DNA from: Engraulis encrasicolus
Lineage: Eukaryota > Chordata > Actinopteri > Clupeiformes > Engraulidae
Assembly: GCF_034702125.1 (NCBI RefSeq)
Contig: NC_085867.1
Location: forward strand, 44,390,187-44,454,186
Direction: 5' to 3'
DNA: 64,000 bases
In this document: piece after piece, positions 20,925 through 33,630 of the stretch
Layout of the letters: each line of letters opens with the position of its first letter
How positions within the stretch are numbered: the stretch's first letter is position 1
Notes under the pieces: model-generated
The model's database searches: none
What the model saw: only the letters and a program-made list of their open reading frames with translations
Told to the model about the DNA's origin: nothing
Translations under genes and position numbers: made by a program

Positions 20925-21200
20925 AACCATATTGTTAACAAAATGGCAATGAGCAAGTCTTAATATGTTACTTGAGACTCTCTGCATTGTAAATGTTGTT
21001 ATGTATGTGTATGTGTTGTTATGTGATGTAGTTCAGAGTTTTCAGCATAGTGAACAGGCATGCCTAGGGGCCCATCTCCAGTAAGAGGCTACCTGTAAGG
21101 GATTTACACTATACTGACTGGTAGGCTACCTGTAAGGGATTTACACTATACTGACTGGTAGGCTACCTGTAAGGGATTTACACTATACTGACTGGTAGGC
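20925..21200. repeat. Relative of the 16504 insertion followed by a 37-bp x 3 tandem repeat
   Basis: 20925-21090 (gttgttatgtgatgtagtt ... ttttcagca ... cagtaagaggct) is a diverged relative of 16504-16624. It runs into three tandem 37-bp copies starting at 21088, 21125 and 21162 (ggctacctgtaagggattta then cactatactgactggta), which are identical to each other, so the expansion is recent. Confidence 0.8.
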
Positions 21201-21360
21201 TGTTTGGTGTATTTACACATACTGGTAGGCTGGTTGGTGCATCGTGTTTGTCTACACTTCTTGTACGCTTATGACACATTCATTCACAACATACACACAG
21301 ACAATACAAACTCACACATGTGCAGTTATGAAACACTAACATACTGATATAGACAATACA

Positions 21361-21413
21361 ACACACACACGCGCGCGCACACGCACACACCCATGCGCAC
21401 ACACACTCGTACG

Positions 21414-21488
<75 letters not shown>
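21361..21488. repeat. (CA)n/(CG)n compound microsatellite
   Basis: An imperfect CA/CG/CACT section at 21361-21430, then an uninterrupted (CA)n to 21488. The Cys-Val open frames here are simple-repeat artefacts. Confidence 0.95.
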
Positions 21489-21494
<6 letters not shown>

Positions 21495-21740
21495 ACAAGT
21501 ACTTTGTATGCAACTTAATTCTCTTTTCATGCTTTTTTTTGTCAGTGTGCTTTTATCTGTGTACTATCTGTTTTCTTTTCTTTTGCAAAGCACATTGAGG
21601 TGAGCATACGGTGTGAAATAGTAGAGTAAAGTAGAGTGGAGTAGAGTAATACACAACAAAAATAAAATGGTCTTGTCTTATAAGTTCAGTAAGGTACTAC
21701 TGCATGACCTAGAACAGGGATTGGAAGTATTACAAGTGGG

Positions 21741-21935
21741 GGGCGCTGTGGCACAGCGTGCTAATCCCCCTACATTTGGGCTTGCATGCCCAACGGTTGC
21801 ACCCAGGATTTGAATTCGGCCTGGGTAATTTGCCATCCCTACCCCGTCACTCTCTCCACATTCGCTTCCTGTTGCTCTTCACTCTCCTATCTGAAATAAA
21901 GGCAAAAAAGCCCATAAAAAAAGTATTTGGAAAGA
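21741..21935 (+). mobile_element. tRNA-derived SINE (family 3)
   Basis: Head gcgctgtggcacagcgtgct with box-B-like gatttgaattcg, pyrimidine-rich body (actctctccacattcgcttc), and tail ctatctgaaataaaggcaaa. The family is familiar from fish genomes. The element sits 3' to an (AGAGT)-like short repeat. Confidence 0.65.
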
Positions 21936-22464
21936 AGGAAGTATTACAAGTGGGCCCGAAGTTGGAATAGGTTGGGAGCCCCTGACCTAGAAAAAAAAGC
22001 CCAATAGAATTTGAAACAGGTGCCCCTACCTAGAACAACATCCAATTCAGTTGAGGTATGTGGTTCCATTTGATAGTATTGTAAGCAGTCTGTGTAAATA
22101 TGAGTAGTGTAGAGTATCATCACCTTCTTTATCCCAAGGGGAAATTAAAGATGTGTTATCAAAAATTAAAAGGGCCAAATGAAAACATTGACAGTTGTCC
22201 AGTGCACACACCACCGTCTTAGAAGCGTCATGAATCATTCCAAAACCTGCCCGTTCATTTAAGTCACGTGGCTCTACTGTTAACCTCTCCTTTACTCCTC
22301 TCATTGGAGCCCCAAGAGTCTCCCTGGTGAAGATCTCACATAGCACAGTGACTGCCAGATAGGTTCCAGAACCCCTTTCTCCTTCCGGAACACCTCTCCC
22401 CTGGCAGATAGCATCCGGAACACCTCTCTCCTGGCAATGGCCGACTGAGTCTCTAAGCCAACTG

Positions 22465-22690
22465 AGGCTGCAGTCATATCTAGCCTGTGGGGGCCCCTTG
22501 GATGCAGCCATATCTACCCTGTGGGGGGCCCCTCAGCTGCAGCCATATATACCTATGGAGGGGGGGGCTCGGCTGCAGCCATATCTAGCCTGTGGGGGCC
22601 CTAGGCTGCAGCCATATCTCCTGTGGGGGGGCCTTGGCTGCAACCATATATAGCCTGTGGGGGCCCCCGGCTGCAGCCATATCTAGCCCA
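22465..22690. repeat. GC-rich minisatellite, about 34-bp unit
   Basis: About seven imperfect copies of 'ggctgcagccatatctagcc' followed by tgtgggggcccc. The runs of G (five to eight) on the plus strand could form quadruplexes. Confidence 0.85.
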
Positions 22691-23599
22691 CCCCTTTCCA
22701 CTTCCCCAATAAAACGCCCCAAAAATGTGTATAATACTTGACCAAAAAAACCCCACAAATACATAACTTAATGTTTTTCGTACAGCAATGTGATAATAGG
22801 GTAGAAATAACGCTTTAGAATTATTTTTAATGTGTCTAAATAACTATTTTAACATGTTCTAAGTGATTTTTGCAATGTCCTAACTAACCTAACCCACCCA
22901 ACAATTTTAGCCATATGATCTCCCTGTAGGCCGTCCGGATTGGAGGTGAGTAGTTGCTTCCTAATTGCTGAAACACCTCCCTGTGGTGGGTCAGATCAGA
23001 TAAAAAGATCTCTCAGTGCTTTTAACTCTTAATACGAGGACCTCTAAGTCCCCTGATTGTCTTTCCTGACAATGACTGAAATAGCCTGCAGCTGGCCGTT
23101 ACAATGAGACTGTGACCTTGCCATGCCCTTCAAGTGGACTTGGCATTGTCTTGTCTCATGCTGATATTGGATCTTTGAAAGCTGGCTTACTCTCAGGGCT
23201 GGACTGGTCATCTGGCATAGGCCTACATGGCATTTTCCCGGTGGGCCTATAGTCCTCAGGGGCTGTTTTTTGTTTGTTTCTCTGTTTGTTTTTACTTTTC
23301 CCTTGTCTAGAATTAGATTAGATTGGCCGGACATTTGTGCATCTTTAATGGACTGGTGGACTGGATGTTACAGTGTATCTTGTGGGTGGGGGGCACTATG
23401 TGATGGGCTGGTCTATGACAAAAAATGCCCGGGCCTTTATCTCGTCCCAGATCAGCTCTGTTTACTCTAATTAACAGTGTCTCCTAATGAATAATCCTCA
23501 GTTTAAGACCTGCTACTGTAACTGGAAACTGGAGAACCGGTAGTAATCAGGCAAGCATGTGGCACACACAGGCTTAGTCTGACAGCCGGAAACGTAGAA
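22691..23599. other. Intergenic, no recognised gene
   Basis: No convincing coding or RNA feature. Around 23190-23240, 'gggctggactggtcatctgg' and 23390-23440 'gatgggctggtctatgac' look like ends of a degenerate inverted transposon (hAT-like), but boundaries are unclear. Confidence 0.4.
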
Positions 23600-24345
23600 T
23601 TGATACAGTTGGCACGTCTGGCAACTCACTTGTTTACCACCACACATGCTTGACACCATCTAAAGCAATTTTTTAAATCTTGGTCTCAAGAGAGATGAAC
23701 AGACCAAGGATATGGATCACTGGAAGTTCTGGAACCATGTTGTGTGATCTGAAGAGACCACAATAAACAAATTTACTTTAGATGGTGTGTGGTGGTAAAC
23801 AAGTGAGTTTTACAAAAAAAAGTGTATCCTCTCAATAGCCAAGCATGGTAGTGGGACTGACATGGTTTGGGGATGCATGGATGCTGTCAACATTGGCAAT
23901 CTGAAATACACCTAAAAGAAACATGCATGTCAACATGCACTGTGACTACTGAAGCAGATCATGATATTCTCCATAGGATTGCATTTAAGCCAGGTGCTCA
24001 CTCAAAAGGTAAAAGTTCAATTTAAAGAAAGGTTGAAACGCATACTGATGACCTCCCTTTTAATCCCTTTTCCTTTCGAGACGATTCGAGTCAACACAGC
24101 CCCTTCTTTACCGGATTTTAATCTGGGGTGTACTCACTTTTGTGAGTTCATGTTCAAACATTAATGGCTGTATTTAGTTTTTTTCTGAGTGAAGAAGAAA
24201 TGTAAGCGGTTATATATGTTGTTAAAAGGTCACTAATAATTGTGTCAAAGTGACATTTCTGTAAGGCTTTCCTATGAAAAGATATACTCAAAAATCTGCA
24301 AAAACTGTGAGGGGTGTACTCACTTCCGTGATATACTGTATGTAC
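23600..24345. pseudogene. Degenerate Tc1/mariner transposon
   Basis: Around 23840 the plus strand reads AKHG.GTDMVWGCMD, the 'KHGGGSVMVWGC' block of Tc1-like transposases. Further on, GGGTGTACTCACTTTTGTGA (24126) and GGGGTGTACTCACTTCCGTG (24312) are the usual end region of fish Tc1 elements. Many stops and indels are present; it is a dead relic. Confidence 0.65.
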
Positions 24346-24902
24346 TTGCACTGACATGACCATGACCTATAGTTGGAAATATTCAGTGGAAATCTCGTTG
24401 CATGACTACAATGGTGATTAAAATGTGATCAATGGTATACAGTAAATAGACAAAACACAAGATAAACACAAACCTGTGTCTTTTTGTTAGGGGGGGCACG
24501 TGTTCACCACACAACTGTATATTTTTGTTCACGTGTTTTACAGGGATGGCACACGTTTTACAGGGATGTCTCTTGTGGTTGTTTAACTGCATGGGCGTAG
24601 TAATGTCTTCTATGTGCCCCAATAGTACTAGTAGTGGGGGCTTTATTTATCCCCGTATGGACTATTGTTTTGCAGTAGCGGTACACCTCACACACACACA
24701 CTCGCACGTCCATGAAAAGATGGGAGATCTACAGTGTAAAATACCTAAACACACAACGTATGGCTAGCTGTGTTTCCTAGTGGAGTTGATAGTGAAGTTA
24801 AATCCTGTGTTTACTTTTTTATATTTAGTTTGACTGTCATGATGAGTGAGAGGGGAAGATACTCCTCTGCGGCACTGGCCTGCATCATCATCATCATCAT
24901 CG

Positions 24903-25203
24903 GGGCAGTCATGGGTAAGCAGTTAGGGTGTCAGACTTATAGCCCAAAGGTCGCCGGTTCGACTCCTGACCCGCCAGGTTTGTGGGGGCAGTAATTAACC
25001 AGTGCTCTCCTCTAAGGTATCCAGAGCATGGTACCGTCAAGTTGCACTGCTCCCTTGGGGTGCCATTGGGGGCTGCCTCCTTGCACGGGTGAGGCATAAA
25101 TGCAATTTTGTTGTGTGCAGTGTTCAGTGTTCACTTGTCTGCTGTGTAGTGCTGTGTCACAATGACAATTGGAGTTGGAGTTTCTCAGTTGGACTGTCAC
25201 TTC
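24903..25203 (+). mobile_element. tRNA-derived SINE (family 2)
   Basis: Head gtcatgggtaagcagttagg, box B ggttcgactcc, then the family-2 body and tail. Preceded by a short (CAT)n at 24884-24900. Confidence 0.8.
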
Positions 25204-28040
25204 CCTTTCATCAACTTTTTTTTCCAGACTCAATGTCCACTTTCAAAAAGCAAAGCACAATACGTACACAATACATAGAGACAAACACTTGTAAAAGACA
25301 CTTGTACCAGTGTTTCCGCATGAATGACTGGTTTCGCACCACACTAAGTGCAGGATTTGACAGCTACATAATAATTTGATTACATGAACCATCCAATCTG
25401 CAGATACATTTATGAATGAAAATGTTCAGCAATGCATGGAATGTGTTCATCCCTAGACCACAAAACAGTTCACTTGCACTGCTCCACCTGGGCATTATGT
25501 CTTTGAATAGATACAGTATTAATGCTTCTGCGTACATGTAATCATATAACTTCAATTTTGGACTCCTAGTGGAGTTTACACTCTGTTTAGTACTTTGTAC
25601 TTTAGTACTTTATTTTACTGTGGTATACTTACTGAGGAGTTTAATACTGTATTAGACTGTCATGATGAGTGAGTGTAGATGATCATTTGCCTTCGTCGGG
25701 TGTGTCAGCAGATATATTGCTTATTCGTAGCGGCAGGGCCGGTTTTAAGCATAGGCCGGCTAGGCGGTCGCCTAGAGCGCCATGTGAAGAAGGAGCGCCG
25801 AAATGGCGCTCTCCGATGCGTAATTTTGCGATATGGAGGGTTTTTTTATGAAGTCGCAATCAACAAAGCGTGGCGAAAGCGCTCCTCACGGCAAAACGCC
25901 CCTCAGCCAATAGTAATATCGCTTTCAACTGTCTCTGGGAAGTCTGTGAACCAATAAACAGACAGTCCTGGGAAAGGGGGCGGGATGAGTGACAGCGTGC
26001 GATCTATTTTGAATTTGGAGACTCACTCGAGAGACAGAGGGAAGCGCAGACAGAGCAGTGCTGCGCTGCTGGGTGGAGAATTGTTATGTTCTCATTAAAC
26101 CAGTCATTGCATGATGCAGGAGTTGCAGAGGTTGTTTTGGAGCTATGTGATTTAATCAGCAACCGTTTGTGATTATGGAAAGCCTAATAGTTATGAGGCT
26201 ACTGTTTGGAATTAGAGGGGAAAAGAGCTTTGTTTTTGATCTGAGAAATCGCTAGTTAGCATGCTAACATTAGCCAAGTATGCCAAGCAATGAAATCCAA
26301 GCAATGTAAAGTAAGACTGGTGCAATGTTTAAAACAATTTTAGCTTCCATATGTCCTTCCATCCACTTGAATGAATTACCTGCTTGTTGTAATCTTAAAA
26401 AAAGTTGTTTCCAGACCAGAATGACATACATGAATCATGTAACACAGAACCATGCACAGCATGTTTTCATGCTGAGTGATGTAGGCCTAGTATTGCAGAC
26501 AAGTGAGGCTATTTACTATATTTTGTATATTATTCTCCCTTTCTCACCCTGTCCCTCCAGTTCAAACACATAGATACCCCCCTTCTCATTCTCCTACTCA
26601 CAAATGCACCACTATTTCCAGTCCAGAAATGAAATTGGTTCGGAATCATAGACAGCACAAATGTGTAGCTTATTAAAATTGTTATGCTGACATGCTTTGT
26701 GATGCTGTAGGTAGTGTAGATAGGCTATCAATGCAGACCTCCTTGGTAGGCCATTTGTCTACACATGCATTTTACATGCAAATGTACTGTATCACTCTCC
26801 TGGCATTTCAATTCCATATTACAATTCAAACACATTGATAACCTCCCTCTCATCTGGGGTTGGGGACACCACCACCATCACATCCAACACACCACACATA
26901 GTAGGGGCTGTAAGCCGAGAAATCGTTACGCGCTGGATAGAAGCATATAATTCGGTACACGTGTTCCTTGACTGATTTGAAGACATCCTAGAAGGGGTGC
27001 CCCTTGAAAAAAAAATGTCTACCATGTCATATACAATATGTCATGTTGGTAACGCATTACATTGTTATTACATGACATTATACTTAGCTGACAATGTTAA
27101 TATAGTCCTCAGAAGAGATGAAGCAAGGGTAGCCTGCTAGACCAGATTGATAAAACTACAAAATGTACATAGTGTGAAAGTATGGGTGAGTCTGTGCTTA
27201 CGTGCTTGACAGCATGTAACATTGTGAACAATTTGAGAAGATTCTTGGTCTGAATTAAAATGAGCATTGCCAACACTAAAACTATGGTGAGAATAGACTG
27301 CTGCTAATGCTCGATTTGAATGGGATAGTGTCAGTGCAAGATGCCCTAGGTAGCAGGTTCCCCATCCTCTAATTTCCATAACAGATATACGTATTTTATT
27401 TATATGAGAGAGGGTAAAGGACAGGACCTTTCCATATGTATGAAGAACCCCATAAGATCACCTAATTCTATATTTTTACAAGTGCATATTGTGAGAGCAT
27501 TTCAGTCATCTTTAGAATGGCATTACAGATTACTCAATATAGGCCTACATGTAGGCCACAGTATGGCTTCAGTTCAAATTAAATGGGAATGATTTCTTAG
27601 TGTATGTTGAGTAAGAAGACAGAGATTAAAAAAAAATGTTTATTTGCAGACAAGTCCTCACCTAGTACTTGTGTCAAAAGTTGTATTAGTTAGCTCAGTA
27701 ATCATTGAGTACTTAAACTGCTATCAAAACTGACAGCTGATGGACAACATGTACTGTAGGTCTTTTGCCACCCTTACCCATAGGAGAAATATCTATATAG
27801 AACAACACTTCTCATATGGTATATACTATGAAAGTAAATCATTACCTGGACTCATTTTCTTGATATGCAAGGCACATAAATAGACTGGGCGGAAGAATAG
27901 TCGATCATACCCCGCCCCCCCAAACAAAATGCCACACGACTTTTTTTAACCTTCAAGATTTTGAGTGGTAACAGTAACATAACTCATTCCCACTACACCG
28001 TTTTGCATAATATTGTACATGTCCTCAGAATGCTCTACAT

Positions 28041-28257
28041 CAGTGGTTCTCAAACCTTTTGTGTGAAGTACCCCCTGAGAAAATATTGAGCTCTCCGAGT
28101 ACCACCTTGATAACCAACATTAGAATATCGCAGTAAAGGCCTTCCATATTCACTTTTGCCAGTCAGTACAGGAGAGGTTCATAATGGTATTCCAAGTACC
28201 ACCAGAGATGTCTCAAGTACCACCTGTGGTACGCGTACCACAGTTTGAGCACCACCG
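28041..28257. mobile_element. hAT MITE nested in the 4.5-kb element
   Basis: Left end CAGTGGTTCTCAAACCTTTT. The right end, reverse-complemented, is CGGTGGTGCTCAAACTGTGG. Perfect 8-bp duplication ctctacat at 28033-28040 and 28258-28265. Confidence 0.85.
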
Positions 28258-28280
28258 CTCTACATGTTTCAGTTCTATAG

Positions 28281-28872
28281 TTGTACTGTACAGTACAGTG
28301 CAGTGCAGTGGAGTGCAGTACAGTACAGTAGCATATAGAATGGTGCAGTATAATAAAGCACAGTAGAGTACAGTACAGTACAGTACAGTAGCATACAATA
28401 CGGTGCAGTGCAGTACAGTAGCATACAGTACGGTGCAGTACAGTAAAGTAAAGTACAGTACAGTACAGTAGCATACAGTACGGTGCAGTACAGTAAAGTA
28501 AAGTACAGTACAGTAGCATAAAGTACGGTGGAGTCTAGTTAAGTACAGTACAGTAGCATACAGTACGGTGCAGTCTAGTACAGTACAGTACAGTACAGTA
28601 CAGTAGCATACAGTACGGTGCAGTACAGTACAGTAGCATACAGTACGGTGCAGTACAGTAAAGTACAGTACAGTAGCATAAAGTACGGTGGAGTCTAGTT
28701 AAGTACAGTACAGTAGCATACAGTACGGTGCAGTCTAGTACAGTACAGTACAGTACAGTAGCATACTGCACGGTGCAGTAGAGTACAGTACGGTATATCA
28801 CATTACAGTACAGTACAGTACAGTATAGTAGAGTACAGTACAGTGCAATACAGTAGAGTACAGTATAGTCTT
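28281..28872. repeat. (CAGTA)n array with about 65-bp higher-order pattern
   Basis: Pentanucleotide cagta with variants (cagtg, aagta, gagta) and a recurring marker 'gtagcatacagtacggtgca', spaced at irregular multiples of 5 (30-70 bp). The YCTVLYCT open frames on the minus strand are products of the repeat. Confidence 0.9.
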
Positions 28873-30321
28873 ATAGACGTTAGCCCTCCAAAGCCAATAG
28901 GATTTCCACATGCTGTTGTTTTAAGTTTTTGAAAGACTATTTTAGTAGCCTATGTGAGAGAGGGAAGGCAGGCAGACATGTTTTAAACAAAGGACCACAC
29001 CCACAAATAAAAAATAACGAGCAAACAATAAATTAAGTGGTTAGGTAGCCAACATGTCATCTAGATTAAAGCCAAAAGTAGATGGAAAAACAGACATGTT
29101 ACCATTTTGCTCTTTTAAAACAAAGTATCTGTCAATATACTGTATGTATGGTGTATTGCATATTGATTATTCATAATTTCCTAAGCATAAATGCCCTTAT
29201 CACTCCATTGTACACTTAGGACTGTGATATACATATCTGAACATTAATCAGCATACATTTGTCATTTGTCAGCTGTCACTGACACTTGATATGTACATAT
29301 ATTATTGACTTGATTGATATGAATATATTTCAGTTGGACTCCTAGGGTTAAATCATTGAGGGGGTCCTAAGGAAGTAGTAGTAGTTTGTGTGTGTGCGCG
29401 CATGTGTAAGTGGGATTAAAATTGTTGTTTGCCATCTTTATCTGAAGAGCAGACTGAGTGTCTGAACCTGCTAATGCTAGCATGCTAACATTGGGACAGT
29501 TATGTGTGGCCCAGTTCAAGGGTTTATCTCTTCTCCCCTAAATTTTCTAACCACAATTTTCTTTTTGGATGTTATAGATATGACCCACTGCAAATTTTTA
29601 AAACTCTTAATGAATGTTGGTTCAATACCTAAATGCCCAGAAATGAGCTCTCAATTGTAGAGTGATCTCATTCTGACCATGGTTTTTATGATTTTCCTGT
29701 TTTTGAATCTAAATAAGACATATATAACATTGTTTTTATGGTAAGTTTTGCACATATTTTCAAAGTTCAGTTTGTATACATCACACACAAATAGGTGGAT
29801 TGGCCCATAACACCATTATGTCCAGGCAGTACAGCATTTTACTACTATTGGCTGGTTTTGGGCAGCCATCTTGGATTTACCCCATAAAAATGACCTTAAT
29901 GACATTGAAATTTGGGGCACCCCTTCTGAAATGATGGAGAACACCCTAAGGAAGGTCTACACCGATTTTGGTGCTTCTATCCAGCGCGTAACGATTAGGC
30001 CCTTTTTGGACGCTAAGAAACCCAGCTAACAGTGAAGCTACTTTCATGTGACTCAATCTGATGTGTTGGTCGCCTGTCAAAAAGAACCAGAAATCCATTT
30101 GATGCAAAACAATTATTGTTCTTGATGCTATTTAGTTAAGCTTACTACCAGTATTACTCTTTTGTTCTGTAAGGTATAAAAAAGAAGAACTCAAACTCGC
30201 CTAGGGCACCAAATAAGCCAGAACCGGCCCTGCGTAGCGGACATGTAATCATATAACGTAGGAATTTTGGACTCATAAATGGCCAGTTGTCTGGTGGCCT
30301 ATATGCTGCGTCACCCTACAG

Positions 30322-30528
30322 CAGTGTTTCCCAACCTTTTTTGACTCGAGTACCCCCTAGGCCTTTTTGTTGTACCATGAGTACCCCAGATCTCATGCTC
30401 TCTATATATGCCTTTATCCCAGTATGATTATACTCTATTCAATCGTCATTATCACATTTTTCCGCGTACCCCCTGAGGTGTGCTCGCGTACCCCTAGTGG
30501 CACACGTACCCCTGGTTGGGAAACCCTG
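30322..30528. mobile_element. hAT MITE
   Basis: Ends CAGTGTTTCCCAACCTTTTT and (reverse complement of right) CAGGGTTTCCCAACCAGGGG. Perfect duplication ccctacag at 30314-30321 and 30529-30536. Confidence 0.85.
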
Positions 30529-30831
30529 CCCTACAGGGACGCCCCTATCAAGCACGAATAGACCAGACGCGACTTCCAATTGACTTTGCATTGAGTTGCT
30601 AGTGACAGAAGAGACAAAAGCTTTCGCTTGCGGCTTTTGCTTTCAAAAGTGATTTGGGAGACTAGAGGCAATTTGAGCAACAAACGACAGTTTGTAGTTG
30701 GGCTCCAGTGAATATTGTGCAAATGAACTCTGATGCCGTTCAACGACAGCCACCACAGCCAATGGGAATGTTGGAATGCTTCCATTCTGCTTTTAACGGA
30801 CATACTCTGTCACTTCTATCACTTGTACAGG

Positions 30832-31145
30832 CCAGTCATGGGTGAGCGGTTAGGGCGTCAGACTTGCATCCCAGAGGTTGCCGGTTCGACTCCCGACCCG
30901 CCAGGTTGGTGGGGGGAGTAATCAACCAGTGCTCTCCCCCTTTCTCCTCCATGACTGAGGTACCCTGAGCATGGTACCGTCCCACCGCACTGCTCCCCAT
31001 GGGGCGCCACTGAGGGCTGCCCCCTTGCACGGGTGAGGCATAAATGCAATTTCGTTGTGTTCAGTGTGCAGTGTTCACTTGTGTGCTGTGGAGTGCTGTG
31101 TCACAATGTCAATGGGAGTTGGAGTTTCCCAATGGGCTTTCACTT
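30832..31145 (+). mobile_element. tRNA-derived SINE (family 2), full-length
   Basis: Best copy of the family: head gtcatgggtgagcggttagg, gacttgcatccc, box B ggttcgactcc, body ctgctccccatggggcgcca, tail tgggagttggagtttcccaa. Same orientation as the other three copies. Confidence 0.85.
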
Positions 31146-31526
31146 TTTTTTCACTTCTATCACTCGTATTGCTCTTGCTGCACAGTCCAGCGACTCTCTG
31201 TTGCTTAGTCTTGTTGCCGCCGCTGTAGTGTATTTTCCCGAGCAGACCTGCCTTTTTGCTGAAGATCTGTGAAATATCTGGTAGATGATATCTTGTATAG
31301 AGCAGTTAAACTATATTTACACCCCTGTCAGGCCTGCTTCTGTGCTGAACACAATTGAGTAGTAGAGTAGAGTAGAGAGTAGAGTATTATTTATTGATCC
31401 TGAGTAAAATTAAGGTGTCAAGTAGCATACATAAATAAATACAGAAGAAGACACAAAGACATCACACACAACATTGCACATATATTCACCATACATATAT
31501 TCACAAGATAAGATCTCTCTCTCCCC

Positions 31527-31631
<105 letters not shown>

Positions 31632-31744
31632 AAAAAATCTGAAAAGTGTCCAAAGTGTCAAGGTGCCAAAGTCGCTGTGCATGATCCAAGGAAGAGATCC
31701 AGGGTCAAGTATCCATTGGAAAGCCGGGAATCCACAATTACAAT

Positions 31745-31748
<4 letters not shown>

Positions 31749-31830
<82 letters not shown>
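31749..31830. repeat. (CA)n microsatellite
   Basis: About 41 CA units, 120 bp after the previous array. The spacer (ggaagagatccagggtcaag) is not repetitive. Confidence 0.97.
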
Positions 31831-31832
<2 letters not shown>

Positions 31833-32954
31833 GGTGCAAGAGGTGATGCACTGTTTACTGTGACAGTTCAATTAAAATGCCTGGCTAAAAGCAAAGTTGT
31901 AGTCTGTTGTTTGGGTGACAGCAGTCAATGAGAGTTCACGGGTGTTGAGGGGTGGCGTTGGCGTGTCAGCAACCTCCACTTAGGAAAAAGAGTGTGTGCT
32001 AGAGTGGGATGGTTGATTATGCAGTCCAGTCTTCAACGATGATCTCTCTCTGGGTGCAGAGCCATCTAATAACAGAGTTGCGCAAACCGGGGACCAGGAA
32101 GTCGGTTGGTGATGTGATTCGCATAGATTAAAATGTTTCTTAACAGTAAACTTCTGTTTGTTGGAAACTAACACAGAACCATCACATACCAAACAAAGAT
32201 TAAGTACAAACAAATTACATTACCTTTACCACATTTTCTGTGTTCTACCGCCACCTCCTGGAACTAAGTAACTTCCAATAGAACTAAAGTCAATGGGGAT
32301 TTCCATGTTAACGCTCCGTGAGGCTCCATGAGAGCCGCCATTGCTGTGGAAAGATTGGTCCACAGAGGTCTATGGGAGTGACGTGACTCTGTTACTAGAT
32401 GGCTCTCTCTGGGTGTCCTTCTGTGTGGTGTTGAACAGCAGGGTGGCCCTGTGGACAAAAGACCTCCACAGCCTGTCTATTTTGCCGGGGATGGCGCGAA
32501 ATCTGTAGCTGAACAGGCTTCTCTGGTTGTCAAAGACTGGGTGCAGGGGATGATTGTAATTAGAAGAAGTAGAATTGAGTCTGCTCAGTGTCCTCTTCTC
32601 AGCAGTGGTAGTGAGAGCCTCTAGTTCTGTGCCAACAGCAGACCCAGCTTCCCTCACCAGCCTGTCAAGGCAACCAGCATCTCTGTTCCTGATGCTGCCA
32701 CCCCAGCATGCCACAGCATAGTTGAGCATACTGGCCATGACAGACTGGTAGAACAGCTGCAGGAGTCTACTGCAGACATTTAAGGATTTCATCTTCCTTA
32801 GAAAGTAAAGCCTGCTCTGGCCCTTCTTGTAGAGTGCTTGTGAGTTGGCAGGCCGTCCAGTTTATTGTTCAGATGTAGCCCGAGGTACTTGTAGGTGCAG
32901 ACTGTCTCCACTGTCTCCCCTTCGATTGAGACAGGGAGCAGGGGTGGGGAAGTT

Positions 32955-33227
32955 CAACGCAGTCTCACCCCAAGTAGTCAATTTCTGACTACCTTGGACC
33001 AGACTGCAATTTTTGACGTCTTGGGTATTCCTTCCACGTCACATTTTGACTATGTGGCCTAACCCTAAACCTATTACTAAACCTAACCTCAATGACGTTA
33101 TGCTGCCACAAGGGGGCGCCTTTGAGGACATAGTTAAAATGTGACGTGGAAGGAATACCCAAGACGTCAAAAATTGCAGTCTGGTCAAAGGTACTCAGAT
33201 ATTGACTACTTGGGGTGAGACTGTGTA
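32955..33227. mobile_element. Near-palindromic MITE inserted in the LINE
   Basis: The ends both contain CAGTCTCACCCCAAGTAGTC in inverted orientation, and the arms continue almost to the centre (gtattccttccacgtcacat / its complement). The duplicated 8-mer gggaagtt flanks it at 32947-32954 and 33228-33235. It interrupts the LINE frame between the KTKEM and YKYLGV-type blocks, so it is younger than the LINE. Confidence 0.75.
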
Positions 33228-33489
33228 GGGAAGTTTGCCTGAAATCAACCACCATTTCCTTGGTTTTGGTGATGTTCAGCTGCTGCTGGCTGGTCCTGCA
33301 CAGTCTCACAAAGTTATCCATCAGTCCCTTGTACTCCCCCTCCTGCCCATCTTTAATGCCTCCCACAATGACAGTGTCATCTGAGAACTTTTGCATGTGG
33401 CAGGTATCCGAGTTGTAGTTGAAGTCTGCGGTGTAGAGGGTGAACAACACCAGGGAGAGCACCATTCTTTGTGGGGCTCCGGACTGACC

Positions 33490-33630
33490 ACCGTCTGTGA
33501 TGTGAGGTCACCCAGTCTGACGGACTGGGGCCGTTCTGTGATGTGAGGTCACCCAGTCTGACGGACTAGGGCCGTTCTGTGATGTGAGGTCACCCAGTCT
33601 GATGGACTGGGGCCGGCCGTTCTGTGATGT
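33490..33630. repeat. 42-bp x 3 tandem repeat within the LINE
   Basis: ctgtgatgtgaggtcaccca then gtctgacggactggggccgt, three copies with three substitutions in all. Confidence 0.85.

Larger units (their letters stand above)
25734..30232. mobile_element. 4.5-kb hAT-type insertion with perfect 8-bp target duplication
   Basis: Ends: CAGGGCCGGTTTTAAGCATA at the left, and CAGGGCCGGTTCTGGCTTAT as the reverse complement of the right end. The duplication cgtagcgg is perfect at 25726-25733 and 30233-30240. The interior has no long transposase frame; it holds a nested MITE (28041-28257) and a (CAGTA)n array. Text in the interior (atccagcgcgtaacgatt near 29980, and its inverse near 26930) forms another inverted pair. 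I interpret it as a long non-autonomous hAT-type element. Confidence 0.7.

Noticed and set aside
28163..28801. YCTVLYCT-type minus-strand open frames
   Set aside because: Translation of the (CAGTA)n satellite; not a gene. The array was also considered as a CRISPR-like repeat and rejected: pentanucleotide basis, no regular unique spacers, eukaryotic context.
30832..30905. tRNA gene at the SINE heads
   Set aside because: A- and B-box-like sequences are present, but acceptor and anticodon stems do not close, and the copies continue into the SINE body.
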